64,000 bases of DNA from Anaerotruncus sp. (GTDB taxonomy: Bacteria > Bacillota > Clostridia > Oscillospirales > Acutalibacteraceae): positions 372,001 through 436,000 of the forward strand of contig CP091724.1 of NCBI GenBank assembly GCA_022009795.1, written 5' to 3'. Shown here in pieces: positions 53,622 through 63,241 of this stretch (its first letter is position 1; each line of letters begins with the position of its first letter). Below the pieces are notes generated by a model. It saw only the letters and a list, made by a program, of their open reading frames with translations. It was not told where the DNA came from and searched no databases. The translations under genes were made by a program, and so were the position numbers.

Positions 53622-54152
53622 CTATATTCCGTAGGCGCCGTTTGTTGCGTCCTTAAAAAGGGGAGCGAGCGGCGGCATAAAGGTGAAAATGGTAAAAAGC
53701 AGGCAAATTATCACCGTGCATATAATCGAAATCGATTCGCACAGCCTGTTTTTCTTTGTGCGGTTTTTCATTATTAAAAAGCTTACGCCGAATGCCGCGC
53801 CTATACCCAAAACAAATGAAATTATATCCGCCGCCATGCTTTCTTTTCCGCTCGCGCCCGTGTAAATATAGTGCACGGCAAGTGTTGCCGTCATTCCGCA
53901 GAGTGCGCCGCAAAGCTTTGAAAAAAAGCAAGCGGGGTGTGCTCGTTGAATATAAAGTATTCTGCAATTTCCCAAAATATAAACGGATAAAAAAATCAGC
54001 TTTAAATGCTCCCACACGCTTTCGTTTACGGGGCATAATATTCCTATTATCGTTAAATCGCCGCTCCACTCATAAAAGAAATGCATAAGCGTGCCCAAAA
54101 TGCAGCAAAACACAAAGCCGCCGAGCTCGTATTTAAATAGTTTTTTTGCCAT
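53622..54152 (-). CDS. Unrecognised small integral membrane protein
   Basis: About 176 residues with five hydrophobic segments. Conserved-looking loop GILCPVNESVWEHLKLIF near residue 38 (Trp-Glu-His) is characteristic of a small clostridial membrane family (DUF6512-like, tentative). The middle (about 53990-53920) appears out of frame between two run-length errors. ATG 54152 (AKKLFKYE) follows TGAGGATTG. Convergent with the M28 gene and divergent from tRNA-Ser. Confidence 0.55.
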   Translation of the reverse strand: MAKKLFKYELGGFVFCCILGTLMHFFYEWSGDLTIIGILCPVNESVWEHLKLIFLSVYILGNCRILYIQRAHPACFFSKLCGALCGMTATLAVHYIYTGASGKESMAADIISFVLGIGAAFGVSFLIMKNRTKKNRLCESISIICTVIICLLFTIFTFMPPLAPLFKDATNGAYGI

Positions 54153-54242
54153 AATCAATCCTCACAATCGCAAATTCGGCACCGTTTGCCTCCGCCATAG
54201 ATTATTGTATGTAGTTTTTTGCCCGATTATATAAATTTTGTG

Positions 54243-54271
54243 TTGACTTTTTTGATTCGTTTTGGTATATT
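54243..54271 (+). promoter_or_regulatory. Promoter of tRNA-Ser(GCT)
   Basis: TTGACT 54243-54248, 17-base spacer, TATATT 54266-54271, about 55 bases before the tRNA. Confidence 0.75.
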
Positions 54272-54328
54272 AGTTAAGCACCTAATCGGTGCAACAACTT
54301 GACAGTGTGTGTTTAAGTTAACGGTTTT

Positions 54329-54419
54329 GCAGATGTACTCAAGCTGGTGACGAGGCGCCCCTGCTAAGGGCGTAGGGTGGGTAACCGCCGCGAGAGTTCG
54401 AATCTCTCCATCTGCGCCA
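54329..54419 (+). tRNA. tRNA-Ser (anticodon GCT)
   Basis: 91 bases with encoded CCA and a long class II variable arm. Acceptor GCAGATG/CATCTGC, anticodon stem CGCCC/GGGCG with loop CTGCTAA, TTCGAAT T-loop. Reads AGC and AGT. Confidence 0.95.
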
Positions 54420-54450
54420 TAATGTGGAGACAAAAAAGATGTCTCCTGCG

Positions 54451-54478
54451 AAAAGCCCGAATATATCGGGCTTTTTTG
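54451..54478 (+). terminator. Terminator of tRNA-Ser(GCT)
   Basis: GCCCGA / TCGGGC stem with loop ATATA, followed by TTTTTT. A smaller GGAGACA/TGTCTCC hairpin (about 54426-54446) precedes it. Confidence 0.85.
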
Positions 54479-54484
54479 CTACCC

Positions 54485-54537
54485 AAACGGCGATTTTTCT
54501 CTGTACCGAAACACAGATGTAAAATCGCCGTTTTCCC
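54485..54537 (+). terminator. Long terminator-like hairpin downstream of tRNA-Ser
   Basis: AAACGGCGATTTT (54485-54497) pairs with AAAATCGCCGTTT (54521-54533), with an inner CTGT/ACAG pairing; followed by TTTT. Second of three consecutive terminator-like hairpins. Confidence 0.7.
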
Positions 54538-54582
54538 TTTGTGGATAGACTTGAACTCCCGAAAAGTGAATATCCGATACAC

Positions 54583-54620
54583 AGGCAGATAGAAATCAAA
54601 AATCTATCTGCCTTTTTTAT
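54583..54620 (+). terminator. Third terminator-like hairpin
   Basis: AGGCAGATAGA (54583-54593) pairs perfectly with TCTATCTGCCT (54603-54613), then TTTTTATT. It lies just before the 42-residue ORF. Confidence 0.78.
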
Positions 54621-54647
54621 TACCCTCAAAAAAAGGAGAAAACAGAT

Positions 54648-54776
54648 ATGCTACAGAAAGAATTAGCCAAACGCCTCAAAGCTCGGTACGACACCAAGAT
54701 GGACGGCAACGAATGGTTGGAGGTCTACTCGGATGAGGAAGCGGCGTGGATATTACTCAAAATGTTGACAAGATGA
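54648..54776 (+). CDS. Small hypothetical protein, 42 residues
   Basis: ATG 54648 follows AAAAGGAGAAAACAG, a very good ribosome site. The product is highly charged (LQKELAKRLKARYDTKMDG then NEWLEVYSDEEAAWILL), probably alpha-helical, with no membrane segment. It ends 29 bases before the GH127 gene. I do not recognise a family. Confidence 0.5.
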   Translation: MLQKELAKRLKARYDTKMDGNEWLEVYSDEEAAWILLKMLTR

Positions 54777-54805
54777 AAGGGGAAATATAGAATAGAAGCG
54801 GAGTG

Positions 54806-56660
54806 ATGGATTTGAGCAAACAGAATACAGAAATGCAAGGCACGGTGCGAAGGTCGGGCTTTGCCGGCAAGAGGAATATAACGCTGTTAAGCTCCGATTT
54901 CCTGAAAAGCGAGAAAAATCGGCAGGGAATATCTTGACGGCGTGGACATTGACAGGCTTTTAGCGCCTGTTTTTGAGGCACACGGCTTGTCTGCGCCGAA
55001 CAACGCGAAACGCTACGGCGGCTGGGAGAGGAAAAGTGCGAACAATTGGGAGAAAAGTCCCGAGACATTTTCACTTGCCGGTCACTCGCTCGGGCACTTT
55101 TTAAGCGCCGTTTCGGAGTGCTATGCACAAAGCGGCGACGAAAAACTCAGGAATAAGATTTTATACATTGTATCGCAACTTGAAAGCGTGCAAAACGTTG
55201 CAAAATCAGGCTTTATCGGTGGTTGTAAAGAGGATTGCTTTGCAGAACTTTTTGATAAAAATCTTACCTCTTGGGCGGACGGCTATTGGGTTCCGTGGTA
55301 CAATGTGCATAAAATTTACAAGGGCCTTACCGACGCTTATCTTGCCACCTGCGAGCAAACCGTTTTAAGGGTTCTGTTGCGTTTTGCCGATTGGGCGTGC
55401 GATGGTCTGTCGGATTTTTCGGACGAAGAATTTGAACAAATGCTCGAATGTGAACACGGCGGAATGAACGAGGTCTTTGCAAATCTTTACGAAATAACGA
55501 AAAAAATGAAAAAAATATCTTCGCTTTGCCGAAAAATTCACTCATAAAAAGCTGTTGAGTTTTCTTGCAAAAAACGAGGACAGGCTTTACGGCTGGCACG
55601 CAAACACGCAAATTCCCAAGGTCACGGGTATGGCGGCAATTTACAGAGCCTCTCCCGAAAACCATAGGGAATACAGGCTCGCGGCTGAAAGCTTTTGGAA
55701 ATTTGTCACCCAAAACCGCTCATATGCAATCGGCGGCAACTCCGACAAAGAGCATTTTGAGGAAAAAGGAAAGGAAACTCTCTCTAAAAAGACCTGCGAG
55801 AGCTGTAATACATACAATATGATGCGGCTTTGCGAATATCTTTTCTCATTTGAGCAAAAATCGGAGTATTTCGATTGGTACGAAAACGCACTGTTAAATC
55901 ACATTCTTGCCCAGCAGGACGAAAACGGGGCAAAAATGTACTTTGTCTCGCTCCTACAGGGGCATCACAGGACGTATGAGGAAAAAAATACAAATCCTGG
56001 TGGTGCTGTACGGGCACGGGTATGGAAAATCCCGAAAAATACGAAAACAATATTTTCTTCTTTGACGGAGGCTCGCTTTACATAAACCTGTATATTCCCT
56101 CGCGGCTTGAAACGGATGGCATTTCGCTTGAAATTGACACCGATTATCCGTACTCCGACAAAATTTCGATTGCCATTAAGGGAAATACCGAAATTGACCG
56201 CTTAAAGCTCCGTATACCCGAGTTTGCACACAAAACGGCGCATTTAAGGCACGGCACAGAGAAATTTTACGGCATTGAAAAGGGATATTTCACAGTTCAC
56301 GCCATAAAGGACGGTGACTCGGTTGAGCTTACTCTGCCGATGCGCGTAACCGAATACAAATCACGGGAAAAGAACGTCTGCGCCTTGAAATACGGTCCTG
56401 TTACGCTCTGCGCTCCGCTCGGGAAAATCAACGACAGGGTTTCAGAATACATTTCAAACGAGCTTTTGATTGACGATGCGACCGTTGAATATCCGTCGCT
56501 TTTGCTAAACGGAAAATCCGCGGAGGCTTGCGTAGAAGCGGTTGACCGAGAAAGGCTGATTTTTCAGAATCCCACCCGAGTATTCAAGCCTCGGCGCTCC
56601 GATTATGCTAAAAGCCGTTTTTTTGAAGTAAAGCACGAATTTTACACGGCTTATTTTTGA
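54806..56660 (+). CDS. Beta-L-arabinofuranosidase-like enzyme, glycoside hydrolase family 127
   Basis: About 618 residues with an (alpha/alpha)6 barrel and C-terminal beta-sandwich. The Zn-thiolate site of GH127 is visible: CESCNTYNMM (Glu and Cys, about 55796-55825) and, after correcting a break near 55990, SWWCCTGTGMENP with the nucleophile cysteine of the CC pair (about 56000-56025). SLGHFLSAVSECY and YWVPWYNVHKIYKGL are also family blocks. It would release L-arabinose from plant or hydroxyproline-linked glycans. No signal peptide, so substrates are imported oligosaccharides. Breaks near 54935, 55500-55515 and 55990. ATG 54806 is the only start fitting the first block. Confidence 0.85.
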
Positions 56661-56668
56661 TAAAAAGC

Positions 56669-56705
56669 AGCAATCATAACCACCGGTTTACCGGTGGCTA
56701 TGATT
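56669..56705. repeat. Near-perfect palindrome after the GH127 gene
   Basis: AATCATA-a-CCACCGGT and ACCGGTGG-c-TATGATT form a stem of about 15 pairs with loop TT, with no T tract on the plus strand. It may be a rho-independent-like structure or a small palindromic repeat. Confidence 0.55.
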
Positions 56706-56881
56706 CGGAGCACATAAGCTTTATCGTTGATTTTCAAGTGTAAATACGCATAAAATATAAATGAATAATATTGAATACAAATTTCCGTTATGCTATGATT
56801 ATTAAAAAAATTCCGATATATTCAATGAGTGATTATTTCGGTTTAATATTATGAAATTTTTTCTTCGCTTGGAGGATTTAT

Positions 56882-57384
56882 ATGTTCAGAGAAATGAGAA
56901 GAAAAAAGCAGCAGCTTTCAAATTCGGAATGCTTTGAAATTCTCGATAATTCAAATACAGCCGTTTTGGCTTTGATAGGCGATGGGGGATATCCTTATAC
57001 CGTGCCGCTCAATTTTGTGCGACTCGATAATAAGGTGTATTTTCACTGCGCCAAAACGGGGCATAAAATCGACGCCGTTAAAAATTGCGATAAGGCGTCG
57101 CTTTGTGTTGTGGGGCGGGATGATGTGCTTGCCGAAAAAAATATACCACTAAGTATGAAAGCGTGATCGCGTTCGGCAGGGTAAGCCTTGTTTCGGATTC
57201 GGCCGAAATTCGCGCCGCAATCGAAAAATTTGCGCTTAAATATTGCCCGAATGAAAGTGAAGAAAACCGTAAAAAGGCAATTGAGGACGAGTGGAATGCC
57301 CTTGAAATGATATCGTTTGATATAGAGCATTTAACGGGTAAAATCGGCCTTGAGGTGCTTGCCGAAAGGAGCGAAAATAGATGA
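56882..57384 (+). CDS. Pyridoxamine 5'-phosphate oxidase-like flavin protein
   Basis: About 167 residues of split-barrel flavin-binding fold. FREMRRKKQQLS at the start, then AVLALIGDGGYPYTVPLNFV, VYFHCAKTGHKIDAVK and SLCVVG match the family that includes the NimA-type 5-nitroimidazole reductases. FMN or heme binding and substrate are unknown. Start ATG 56882 with GGAGG upstream. One break near 57138 (A7) before YESVIAFGRV. The end overlaps the next gene by 4 bases (ATGA). Confidence 0.8.
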
Positions 57385-58171
57385 TTGTTTATTTTACGGG
57401 CACGGGCAACAGTCGCTGGGTTGCCGAAAAAATAAGCCTGATTATCGGCGATGAGGTTGTTAATTCGTTTGAGTACATAAGATCGCAAAAAGAAAGCCGA
57501 GCTTCATTCGGAAAGGCCGTTTGTTTTTTTGTTTGCCCCACTTACGGCTGGCGTATACCGCGCATTTTTCAAAGCTTCATTGAAAATGCTGAGCTTTCGG
57601 GCAGCAATAAGGCATATTTCGTTATGGACTGCGGCGGTGAAATCGGCAATGCTTCGCCGTATATCAAAAAGCTCTGCGATTTGAAAAAGCTTGAATATAT
57701 GGGTGTTTTTGAAATTCTTATGCCGGAAAATTATATTGCACTTTTTCGGCGTGCCCGAAGGGGAAGAGGCGGCAAAAATCATTTCCGGCGCAGAGCCGAA
57801 GGTGTGCGAGTGCGCAAAAAAATTATTTCCGAAAATAAAAAAATTCCCGCCCCATAAGGTCGGCATTGCCGATAAACTTAAAAAGCGGAATCGTAAACGA
57901 TGTGTTTTATAAATTTGTTATTTCAGATAAAAAATTTGCTGTCGGCGATAATTGTGTTTCCTGCGGAAAATGTGCCTCGCTTTGCCCGCTCAATAATATA
58001 AAACTCACCGACGGTAAGCCAAAGTGGCTGGGTAATTGCACTCATTGTATGGCATGTATATGCTCATGCCCCGTTCGCGCAATCGAATACGGCAAAGGCT
58101 CAGCAGGAAGACCTCAATATTATAATAATGAAAAAAAGTATTATGACTGTTTTTTTCTGTATAAACGGTAA
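57381..58171 (+). CDS. EFR1-type flavodoxin/ferredoxin fusion protein
   Basis: About 260 residues. The N-terminal flavodoxin-like domain has the FMN loop FTGTGNSRWVA; the C-terminal third carries two 4Fe-4S motifs, CVSCGKCASLCP (about 57957) and CTHCMACICSCP (about 58038). EFR1-family proteins are presumed electron carriers of anaerobes; the partner is unknown, but coupling to the upstream flavin protein suggests they work together. Breaks near 57748, 57828 (A7), 57885 and 58130. A terminator follows. Confidence 0.83.
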
Positions 58172-58216
58172 AAAGCTCGGCTTGTGCGGTGTAACCGCTC
58201 GGCCGAGCTTTCTTGT
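58170..58216 (+). terminator. Terminator of the redox gene pair
   Basis: AAAGCTCGGC / GCCGAGCTTT ten-base stem with an inner hairpin, followed by CTTGTTTTT. Confidence 0.75.
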
Positions 58217-58260
58217 TTTTATTGTGTTTTATGCGGAGTCGGTGTATAAATTGTGAAATT

Positions 58261-58437
58261 CGAATTGCCCACCGCAGGTGTGTTTTTTGCTGCAAAATCA
58301 ATATTGTCGGGTGAGATATAAATAAAAAAACTGCGACAGGCGAATTGCCCACCGCAGGTGTTTTTTTGTTGCAAAATCAATATTGTCGAGTGAGATATAA
58401 ATAAAAACTGCGGCAGGCGAATTGCCCACCGCAGGTG
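58261..58437 (-). repeat. Tandem direct repeats carrying terminators
   Basis: CGAATTGCCCACCGCAGGTG occurs three times (58261-58280, 58341-58360, 58418-58437; periods 80 and 77), with a second repeated block GCAAAATCAATATTGTCG plus GTGAGATATAAATAAA between copies. Copies 2 and 3 contain CTGCG(G)...CCGCAG stems that on the minus strand are followed by T runs, forming duplicated terminators right after tRNA-Ser(TGA). Confidence 0.85.
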
Positions 58438-58524
58438 TGGCGGAGAGGATGGGATTCGAACCCATGTGGCTTGCGCCAAACGGTTTTCAAGACCGCCTCG
58501 TTATGACCGCTTCGATACCTCTCC
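58438..58524 (-). tRNA. tRNA-Ser (anticodon TGA)
   Basis: 87 bases with encoded CCA. Acceptor GGAGAGG/CCTCTCC, anticodon loop CTTGAAA, class II variable arm, T-stem with TTCGAAT. Reads TCA and related TCN codons. The terminator repeat begins immediately at its 3' end. Confidence 0.95.
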
Positions 58525-58594
58525 GTAACTGCTCGAATATAATATCATAATGCGCCGATGTTGTCAAGCCCGATTTTGCGGCGCAAAGGCAAAA

Positions 58595-58630
58595 AAATAC
58601 CGCCGCTCGGTTTGGGCGGCGGTTAAAAAA
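58595..58630 (-). terminator. Terminator of the zinc-ribbon gene
   Basis: On the minus strand ACCGCCGCCC / GAGCGGCGGT stem (one mismatch) followed by ATTTTTTTG. Confidence 0.8.
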
Positions 58631-58646
58631 GCGAATAATTGCTTTA

Positions 58647-58926
58647 TCAGCCTTCGTTTTTCATTTTTTTCAAAGCATTCGCTGCAATAAACAGGGCGGT
58701 CGCCGCTGGGTTCAAACGGAACCTTGCATGCTGCGCCGCAGCTTGCGCAAACAGCATCGTGCATAACTCTGCCTGCTCTTGCGGATGCCTTTTTTGCGGC
58801 TCTGCATTCCTTGCATCTTTGAGGCTCGTTTTCAAAGCCTTTTTCCGCATAAAATTCCTGCTCGCCTGCTGTGAATGTAAATTCTTTGCCGCAGTCCTTG
58901 CAAATCAATGTTTTGTCCTGATACAT
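58647..58926 (-). CDS. Double zinc-ribbon protein
   Basis: About 93 residues with two zinc-binding modules: CKDCGKEF with CKECRAAKK, and CASCGAAC with YCSECFEK. Between them lies an Arg/Ala-rich linker. The first module is a probable zinc-ribbon (zf-trcl type) domain; cellular role unknown. After CFEK a run of seven A shifts the frame; corrected reading ends MKNEG at 58647, otherwise it runs on to 58564. ATG 58926 follows GAGAGGTAAT. Confidence 0.72.
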
Positions 58927-58975
58927 AAATATTACCTCTCATAAATACCGATTTCTCGGCTCTTTTTCGGGATTT

Positions 58976-59554
58976 TCAGAATGAAACCTCTTTAAGTTTC
59001 TTTCGGATACGCTGTAAAGCGTTGTCAATTGCCTTGGGACTTTTATTAAGCCTTTGTGCTATTTCGTTGTAACTGCAACCAACCAAAAACAATCTCAACA
59101 CGCTGTTTTCCATTTTTGAGAGGCTTTTATCAAGCTGCTGTAATAACATTGAAACGCTTTCCTCTGCAAGGAAAGAATCTTCGGCGCTGAGGGAATTTGC
59201 TTTCCCGTCCACAAATTCTTTTTCAAAGGGAACAAGGCTGTTTTTAGGAAAATCCTTTTTCCTGTTCACTTTTCGGAGCGCCGTTTGAATGGAGTTGCCC
59301 ACACAAGTATATGCATATGATAAAAAAACGAAATTTTTCTTGCTTTCGTCATATGATTTGATTGCAGCAAGCAAGCCTATCATACCCTCCTGCATCAAGT
59401 CCTCCGGCTCAATGAAAGAGTTTGTCCATTCGCTTGCAAGCTTTATTGAAATATACTTGTATTTTTTTGAATAATAAAAGCTAATGGCTTCATTATCTCC
59501 GTCTTTGGCAAGATTAAGGATTTCGGTTTCGTTCATGTTGTTAAACTTATCCAT
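58976..59554 (-). CDS. SigH-like RNA polymerase sigma factor
   Basis: Intact 192-residue sigma-70-family factor. Region 2 shows EPEDLMQEGMIGLLAAIKSYDESK and FLSYAYTCVGNSIQTALRK (about residues 45-95); region 4 ends in a helix-turn-helix with GCSYNEIAQRLNKSPKAIDNALQRIRKKL. The closest recognisable type is sigma-H/SigI-like of spore formers. It could direct stationary-phase or competence-type genes. ATG 59554 follows GGGAGGA. Divergent or distant neighbours give no target hint. Confidence 0.82.
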   Translation of the reverse strand: MDKFNNMNETEILNLAKDGDNEAISFYYSKKYKYISIKLASEWTNSFIEPEDLMQEGMIGLLAAIKSYDESKKNFVFLSYAYTCVGNSIQTALRKVNRKKDFPKNSLVPFEKEFVDGKANSLSAEDSFLAEESVSMLLQQLDKSLSKMENSVLRLFLVGCSYNEIAQRLNKSPKAIDNALQRIRKKLKEVSF

Positions 59555-59649
59555 AAAATCCTCCCGCTCACCTTAAGTTATATAATAAACCAAATAAAAA
59601 TTTATTGTCAAGTAATATCTATTTTTTTGTATAAAAATGATTATAAAAC

Positions 59650-60746
59650 TTAAACATTGAATCTGAATTCAACAATGTCGCCGTCTTTCATAACATAGTC
59701 CTTGCCTTCGCTGCGAACAAGGCCTTTTTCCTTGCAGGCTGTCATCGAGCCGTTTGCCGCCAAATCGTCAAATGCCACAACCTCGGCTCTGATAAAGCCT
59801 CTTTCAAAATCGGTGTGGATTTTGCCGGCCGCCTGCGGTGCTTTTTGTGCCTTTCTTTATCGTCCATGCTCGCACCTCTTTTTTGCCCGCGGTTAAGAAA
59901 GAAATTAAACCCAGCAGGTGATAGCTCTTTTGAATAAGCCTGTCAAGCCCGCTTTTTTCAAGTCCCAAATCCTCAAGAAACATTTTTTTCTCTTCATCGT
60001 CAAGCGTTGCGATTTCGGCTTCGGTTTCAGCGCAAATGGGCAGTGTTTCCGCTCCTTCGGAGGCTGCAATTTCCTGCACCCTTTTGTAGTTTGCGTTTGA
60101 GTCTATTCCGTTGGCAAAATCCTCGTCGCTCATGTTGCAGGCATAGATAACGGGCTTTAGAGTGAGCAGGGAAACCTCTTTAAGATATTCGGCTTCGTCC
60201 TCGCTTATCTCGCAACTTCTTGCCGTTTTGCCGCTTTCCATTTCTGCGGAAAGCCTTTCGAGAAATTCAACCTCCGGGGCGATTGTTTTGTCGCCCTTCA
60301 TGGCTTTTTTGCGGCTGTCCGTTCTTCTTGCAAGAATATCCAAATCGGAAAGAATAAGCTCCAAATTGATGGTTTCAATGTCTCTTGCAGGGTCTATGCT
60401 GCCGTCAACATGGGTAATATCGTCATTTTCAAAGCAGCGAACAACATGAATGATTGCGTCCACCTCTCTGATATGGCTCAAAAATTTGTTGCCGAGGCCT
60501 TCGCCCTTGGATGCGCCTTTAACAAGGCCTGCAATGTCAACAAATTCTATTGTTGCCGGTGTGAATTTATCGGGATCATACATTTCGGCAAGCTTGTCGA
60601 GCCTTTCGTCAGGCACGCTTACCATGCCAACATTAGGCTCAATCGTGCAGAACGGGTAGTTTGCGCTTTGCGCGCCTGCGTTTGTTATTGCGTTAAACAG
60701 TGTGCTTTTTCCCAACATTGGGTAAGCCGACTATACCGAGCTTCAT
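59650..60746 (-). CDS. ychF: Ribosome-binding ATPase YchF
   Basis: Obg-family protein of about 364 residues that binds ATP rather than GTP and associates with ribosomes. KLGIVGLPNVGKSTLFNAIT is the P-loop, FVDIAGLVKGASKGEGLGN the switch region, and ACNMSD the altered nucleotide-specificity motif that selects ATP; a TGS-type domain closes it with YVMKDGDIVEFRFNV. Start ATG 60746 follows AAGGAG. Breaks near 60712 (T run on the plus strand) and 59840. Single gene. Confidence 0.92.
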
Positions 60747-60829
60747 TTGCTTTTTCTCCTTGGTTTTTCAAAAATTTCATTAAATAGTATATATCAAGCA
60801 CAAACATTTGGCAAGAACAAAAATTAACC

Positions 60830-60858
60830 TTGACTTTGCCACCCAAAAATACTAAAAT
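60830..60858 (+). promoter_or_regulatory. Promoter of the ilv-leu operon
   Basis: TTGACT 60830-60835, 17-base spacer, TAAAAT 60853-60858. The leader to 60947 is about 85 bases, with no T-box signature. Confidence 0.65.
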
Positions 60859-60947
60859 ATTCATAATATTTTTAAACAATGCACTTTTATACGCAAATGC
60901 GGCTTTTTTCGCTGTGTTTGTTATCGCTTGTATATGGAGGGAATTTT

Positions 60948-62612
60948 ATGGAATTAAACGGCTCGCAGATCGTTCTTGAGGTTCTTAAGGAGCAGGGGGT
61001 AGACACCGTTTTCGGTTATCCCGGCGGAACGATTCTTAACATATTCGATGAGCTTTTATAAATACGGCGATACATTTAATCATGTTCTCACTTCTCACGA
61101 ACAGGGTGCTTCCCATGCGGCAGACGGCTATGCCCGCGCAACGGGTAAGGTAGGCGTGTGCTTTGCAACATCCGGCCCCGGCTCAACAAACCTTGTAACA
61201 GGTATTGCAACGGCTTATATGGATTCCGTGCCGATGGTTGCCGTCACCTGCAATGTGGGCACTTCCATGATCGGCCGCGACTCTTTCCAAGAGGTTGATA
61301 TTAAGGGCATCACGATGCCGATTACCAAGCATAACTACATGGTAAGAAATGTTGAAGAGCTTGCCGATGTTTTGCGCAATGCCTTCAGAATTGCGACAAG
61401 CGGCAGAAAAGGCCCCGTTCTTGTTGATATTCCTAAGGATATAACCGCGGCTAAGTGCGAGTATTATCCCGCTCCCAAGCAGCAGCCCGATGAATGTGTT
61501 CATCCCAAAACCAAATCGCTTGAAAGAGCCGTTGAGCTTATCAATAAAGCAAAAAAGCCGCTCATCTATCTCGGCGGCGGCGCAATCTCGGCGGATTGCA
61601 GCGCGGAAATTATGAAGTTTGCGGAAAAAACGGATTGCCCCGTTGTTTCCTCACTTATGGGTCTCGGTGCGTTTCCGCATAATCACAGGCTCTATGTTGG
61701 CCTGGTGGGCATGCACGGCAGGTTTGAATCCAATAAAGCAGCTTCTCAATGCGATGTTCTTATCACCTGCGGAGCAAGATTTTCCGATCGCGTTGCCGGC
61801 AACAGAACAAAAATTCGCTCCCCAAGGCAGAGGTGCTTCATATTGATATAGACCCTGCCGAAATGGATAAAAATGTTGTTTCGCATTATCATATTCACGG
61901 CGATCTTAAAGAGGTTTTGCCGCTTCTTACCAAAGCTGTTGACGAGGTTAAGCACGATGAGTGGATTTCCGAAATCAACGATTGGAAACGCCCGTTTCTT
62001 CAAAATCAAATTGATGATTATGTTAATCCGCAAAAGGTTATCGAAGCTGTTGACGCCAACACTCCTGACGACACAATTATCGTAACGGATGTAGGCCAGC
62101 ATCAGCTTTGGGCGGCTCAGTTCTATAAATATCTTCAGCCCCGCACGCTGCTCACAAGCGGCGGCCTCGGCACTATGGGCTATTCTATGGGTGCGGCAAT
62201 CGGTGCTTCGTTCGGTTGCCCGAATAAAAGAGTTGTTCTCTTCGCGGGCGACGGCGGCTTCCATATGAATCTCAACGAGCTTGCAACAATGCGCTCGTAT
62301 AATGTGCCGGTTGTTATGATTATCATGAATAACCAGATACTTGGCATGGTTCGCCAGTGGCAAAAGTTGTTTTACGGCAATCGCTTTGCGGATACGGATC
62401 CTCATCGCAAAACGGATTTCGTTAAGGTTGCCGAGGCATTCGGCGTTAAGGGTATGCGTATTTCAAATAACGATGAAATTGATTCCGTAATCAAGGAAGC
62501 AATTGATTATAACGGCCCTGTTGTTGTTGATTGCCTCATTTCTCCGGATTCAAACGTTCTTCCGATGATTCCTCCCGGAGGCTCGGCAGACGATATTATT
62601 ACCACATTCTGA
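60948..62612 (+). CDS. ilvB: Acetolactate synthase large subunit
   Basis: ThDP enzyme making acetolactate or acetohydroxybutyrate for valine, leucine and isoleucine. VFGYPGGTILNIFDEL and HEQGASHAADGYARATGKVG at the start hold the catalytic Glu; GDGGFHMNLNEL to NNQILGM near 62250-62340 is the ThDP/Mg site. Expected length of about 554 residues. ATG 60948 has a perfect GGAGG. Breaks near 61055 (four T) and 61810. Last residues are GGSADDIITTF. It is 32 bases before ilvN. Confidence 0.95.
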
Positions 62613-62647
62613 TTTATTTGATGTTTGTTTGAAAGGAGAAAGCATTG

Positions 62648-63157
62648 ATGAAAGAAAAAAACTTATATTTTTCGGTGCTTGTTGATAACCAAAGCGGTGT
62701 TTTACAGCGCGTAGCAAGCCTTTTCAGCCGCAGAGGATATAATATTATTTCGCTCACCGTAAGCGAAACGGAAGATCCGGCTTTTTCGAGAATGACGATT
62801 GTTTCCGAGGCAAAGCCCGATATGGCTCGCCAAATCGTTATGCAGCTTTTAAAGCTTGAAATAGTTAAAAAGGTTGAGGTGCTCACCGAATCAAATTCCG
62901 TTTCCGCAGAGCTTTTGCTCATCAAGGTTCATGCCAAGGGCCTTGAGGAAAAAAATGCGCTTCTTGAGCTCAACAGAAAGTTCGGCGCAAGGGTTATTGA
63001 TGTAACTCTTGAAAGCTTTACTCTTGAACTTACCGGCAGAACGGAAATTATTGATCAGTTTATCGGTGAGATTTCTGATTTCGGCATAATCGAAATGGCT
63101 CGAACAGGTGAAACGGTGCTTGAAAGAGGCGCAGATTCATTCTCGGAAAACGATTAA
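62648..63157 (+). CDS. ilvN: Acetolactate synthase regulatory subunit
   Basis: Intact 169-residue regulatory chain. The N-terminal ACT domain begins YFSVLVDNQSGVLQRVASLFSRRGYN, the feedback site for valine in the family; a second ACT-like half follows. ATG 62648 is used with AAAGGAG upstream. Pairs with IlvB. Confidence 0.93.
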   Translation: MKEKNLYFSVLVDNQSGVLQRVASLFSRRGYNIISLTVSETEDPAFSRMTIVSEAKPDMARQIVMQLLKLEIVKKVEVLTESNSVSAELLLIKVHAKGLEEKNALLELNRKFGARVIDVTLESFTLELTGRTEIIDQFIGEISDFGIIEMARTGETVLERGADSFSEND

Positions 63158-63241
63158 AGTTAAGGCATTGATTTCGGGTTTCCGATATGGCTTGAATTTG
63201 AAACAGATTTATTTTTTTAATTATTTTGCTAAGGTGATTTT

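Noticed and set aside
54329..56705. Integrated element with attachment sites at tRNA-Ser(GCT)
   Set aside because: No integrase and no direct repeat of the tRNA 3' end was found on the far side.
58261..58437. CRISPR array
   Set aside because: Only three copies with conserved rather than unique spacers, and no cas genes.
60859..60947. T-box riboswitch before ilvB
   Set aside because: The leader is only about 85 bases and lacks the T-box sequence, specifier stem and terminator.
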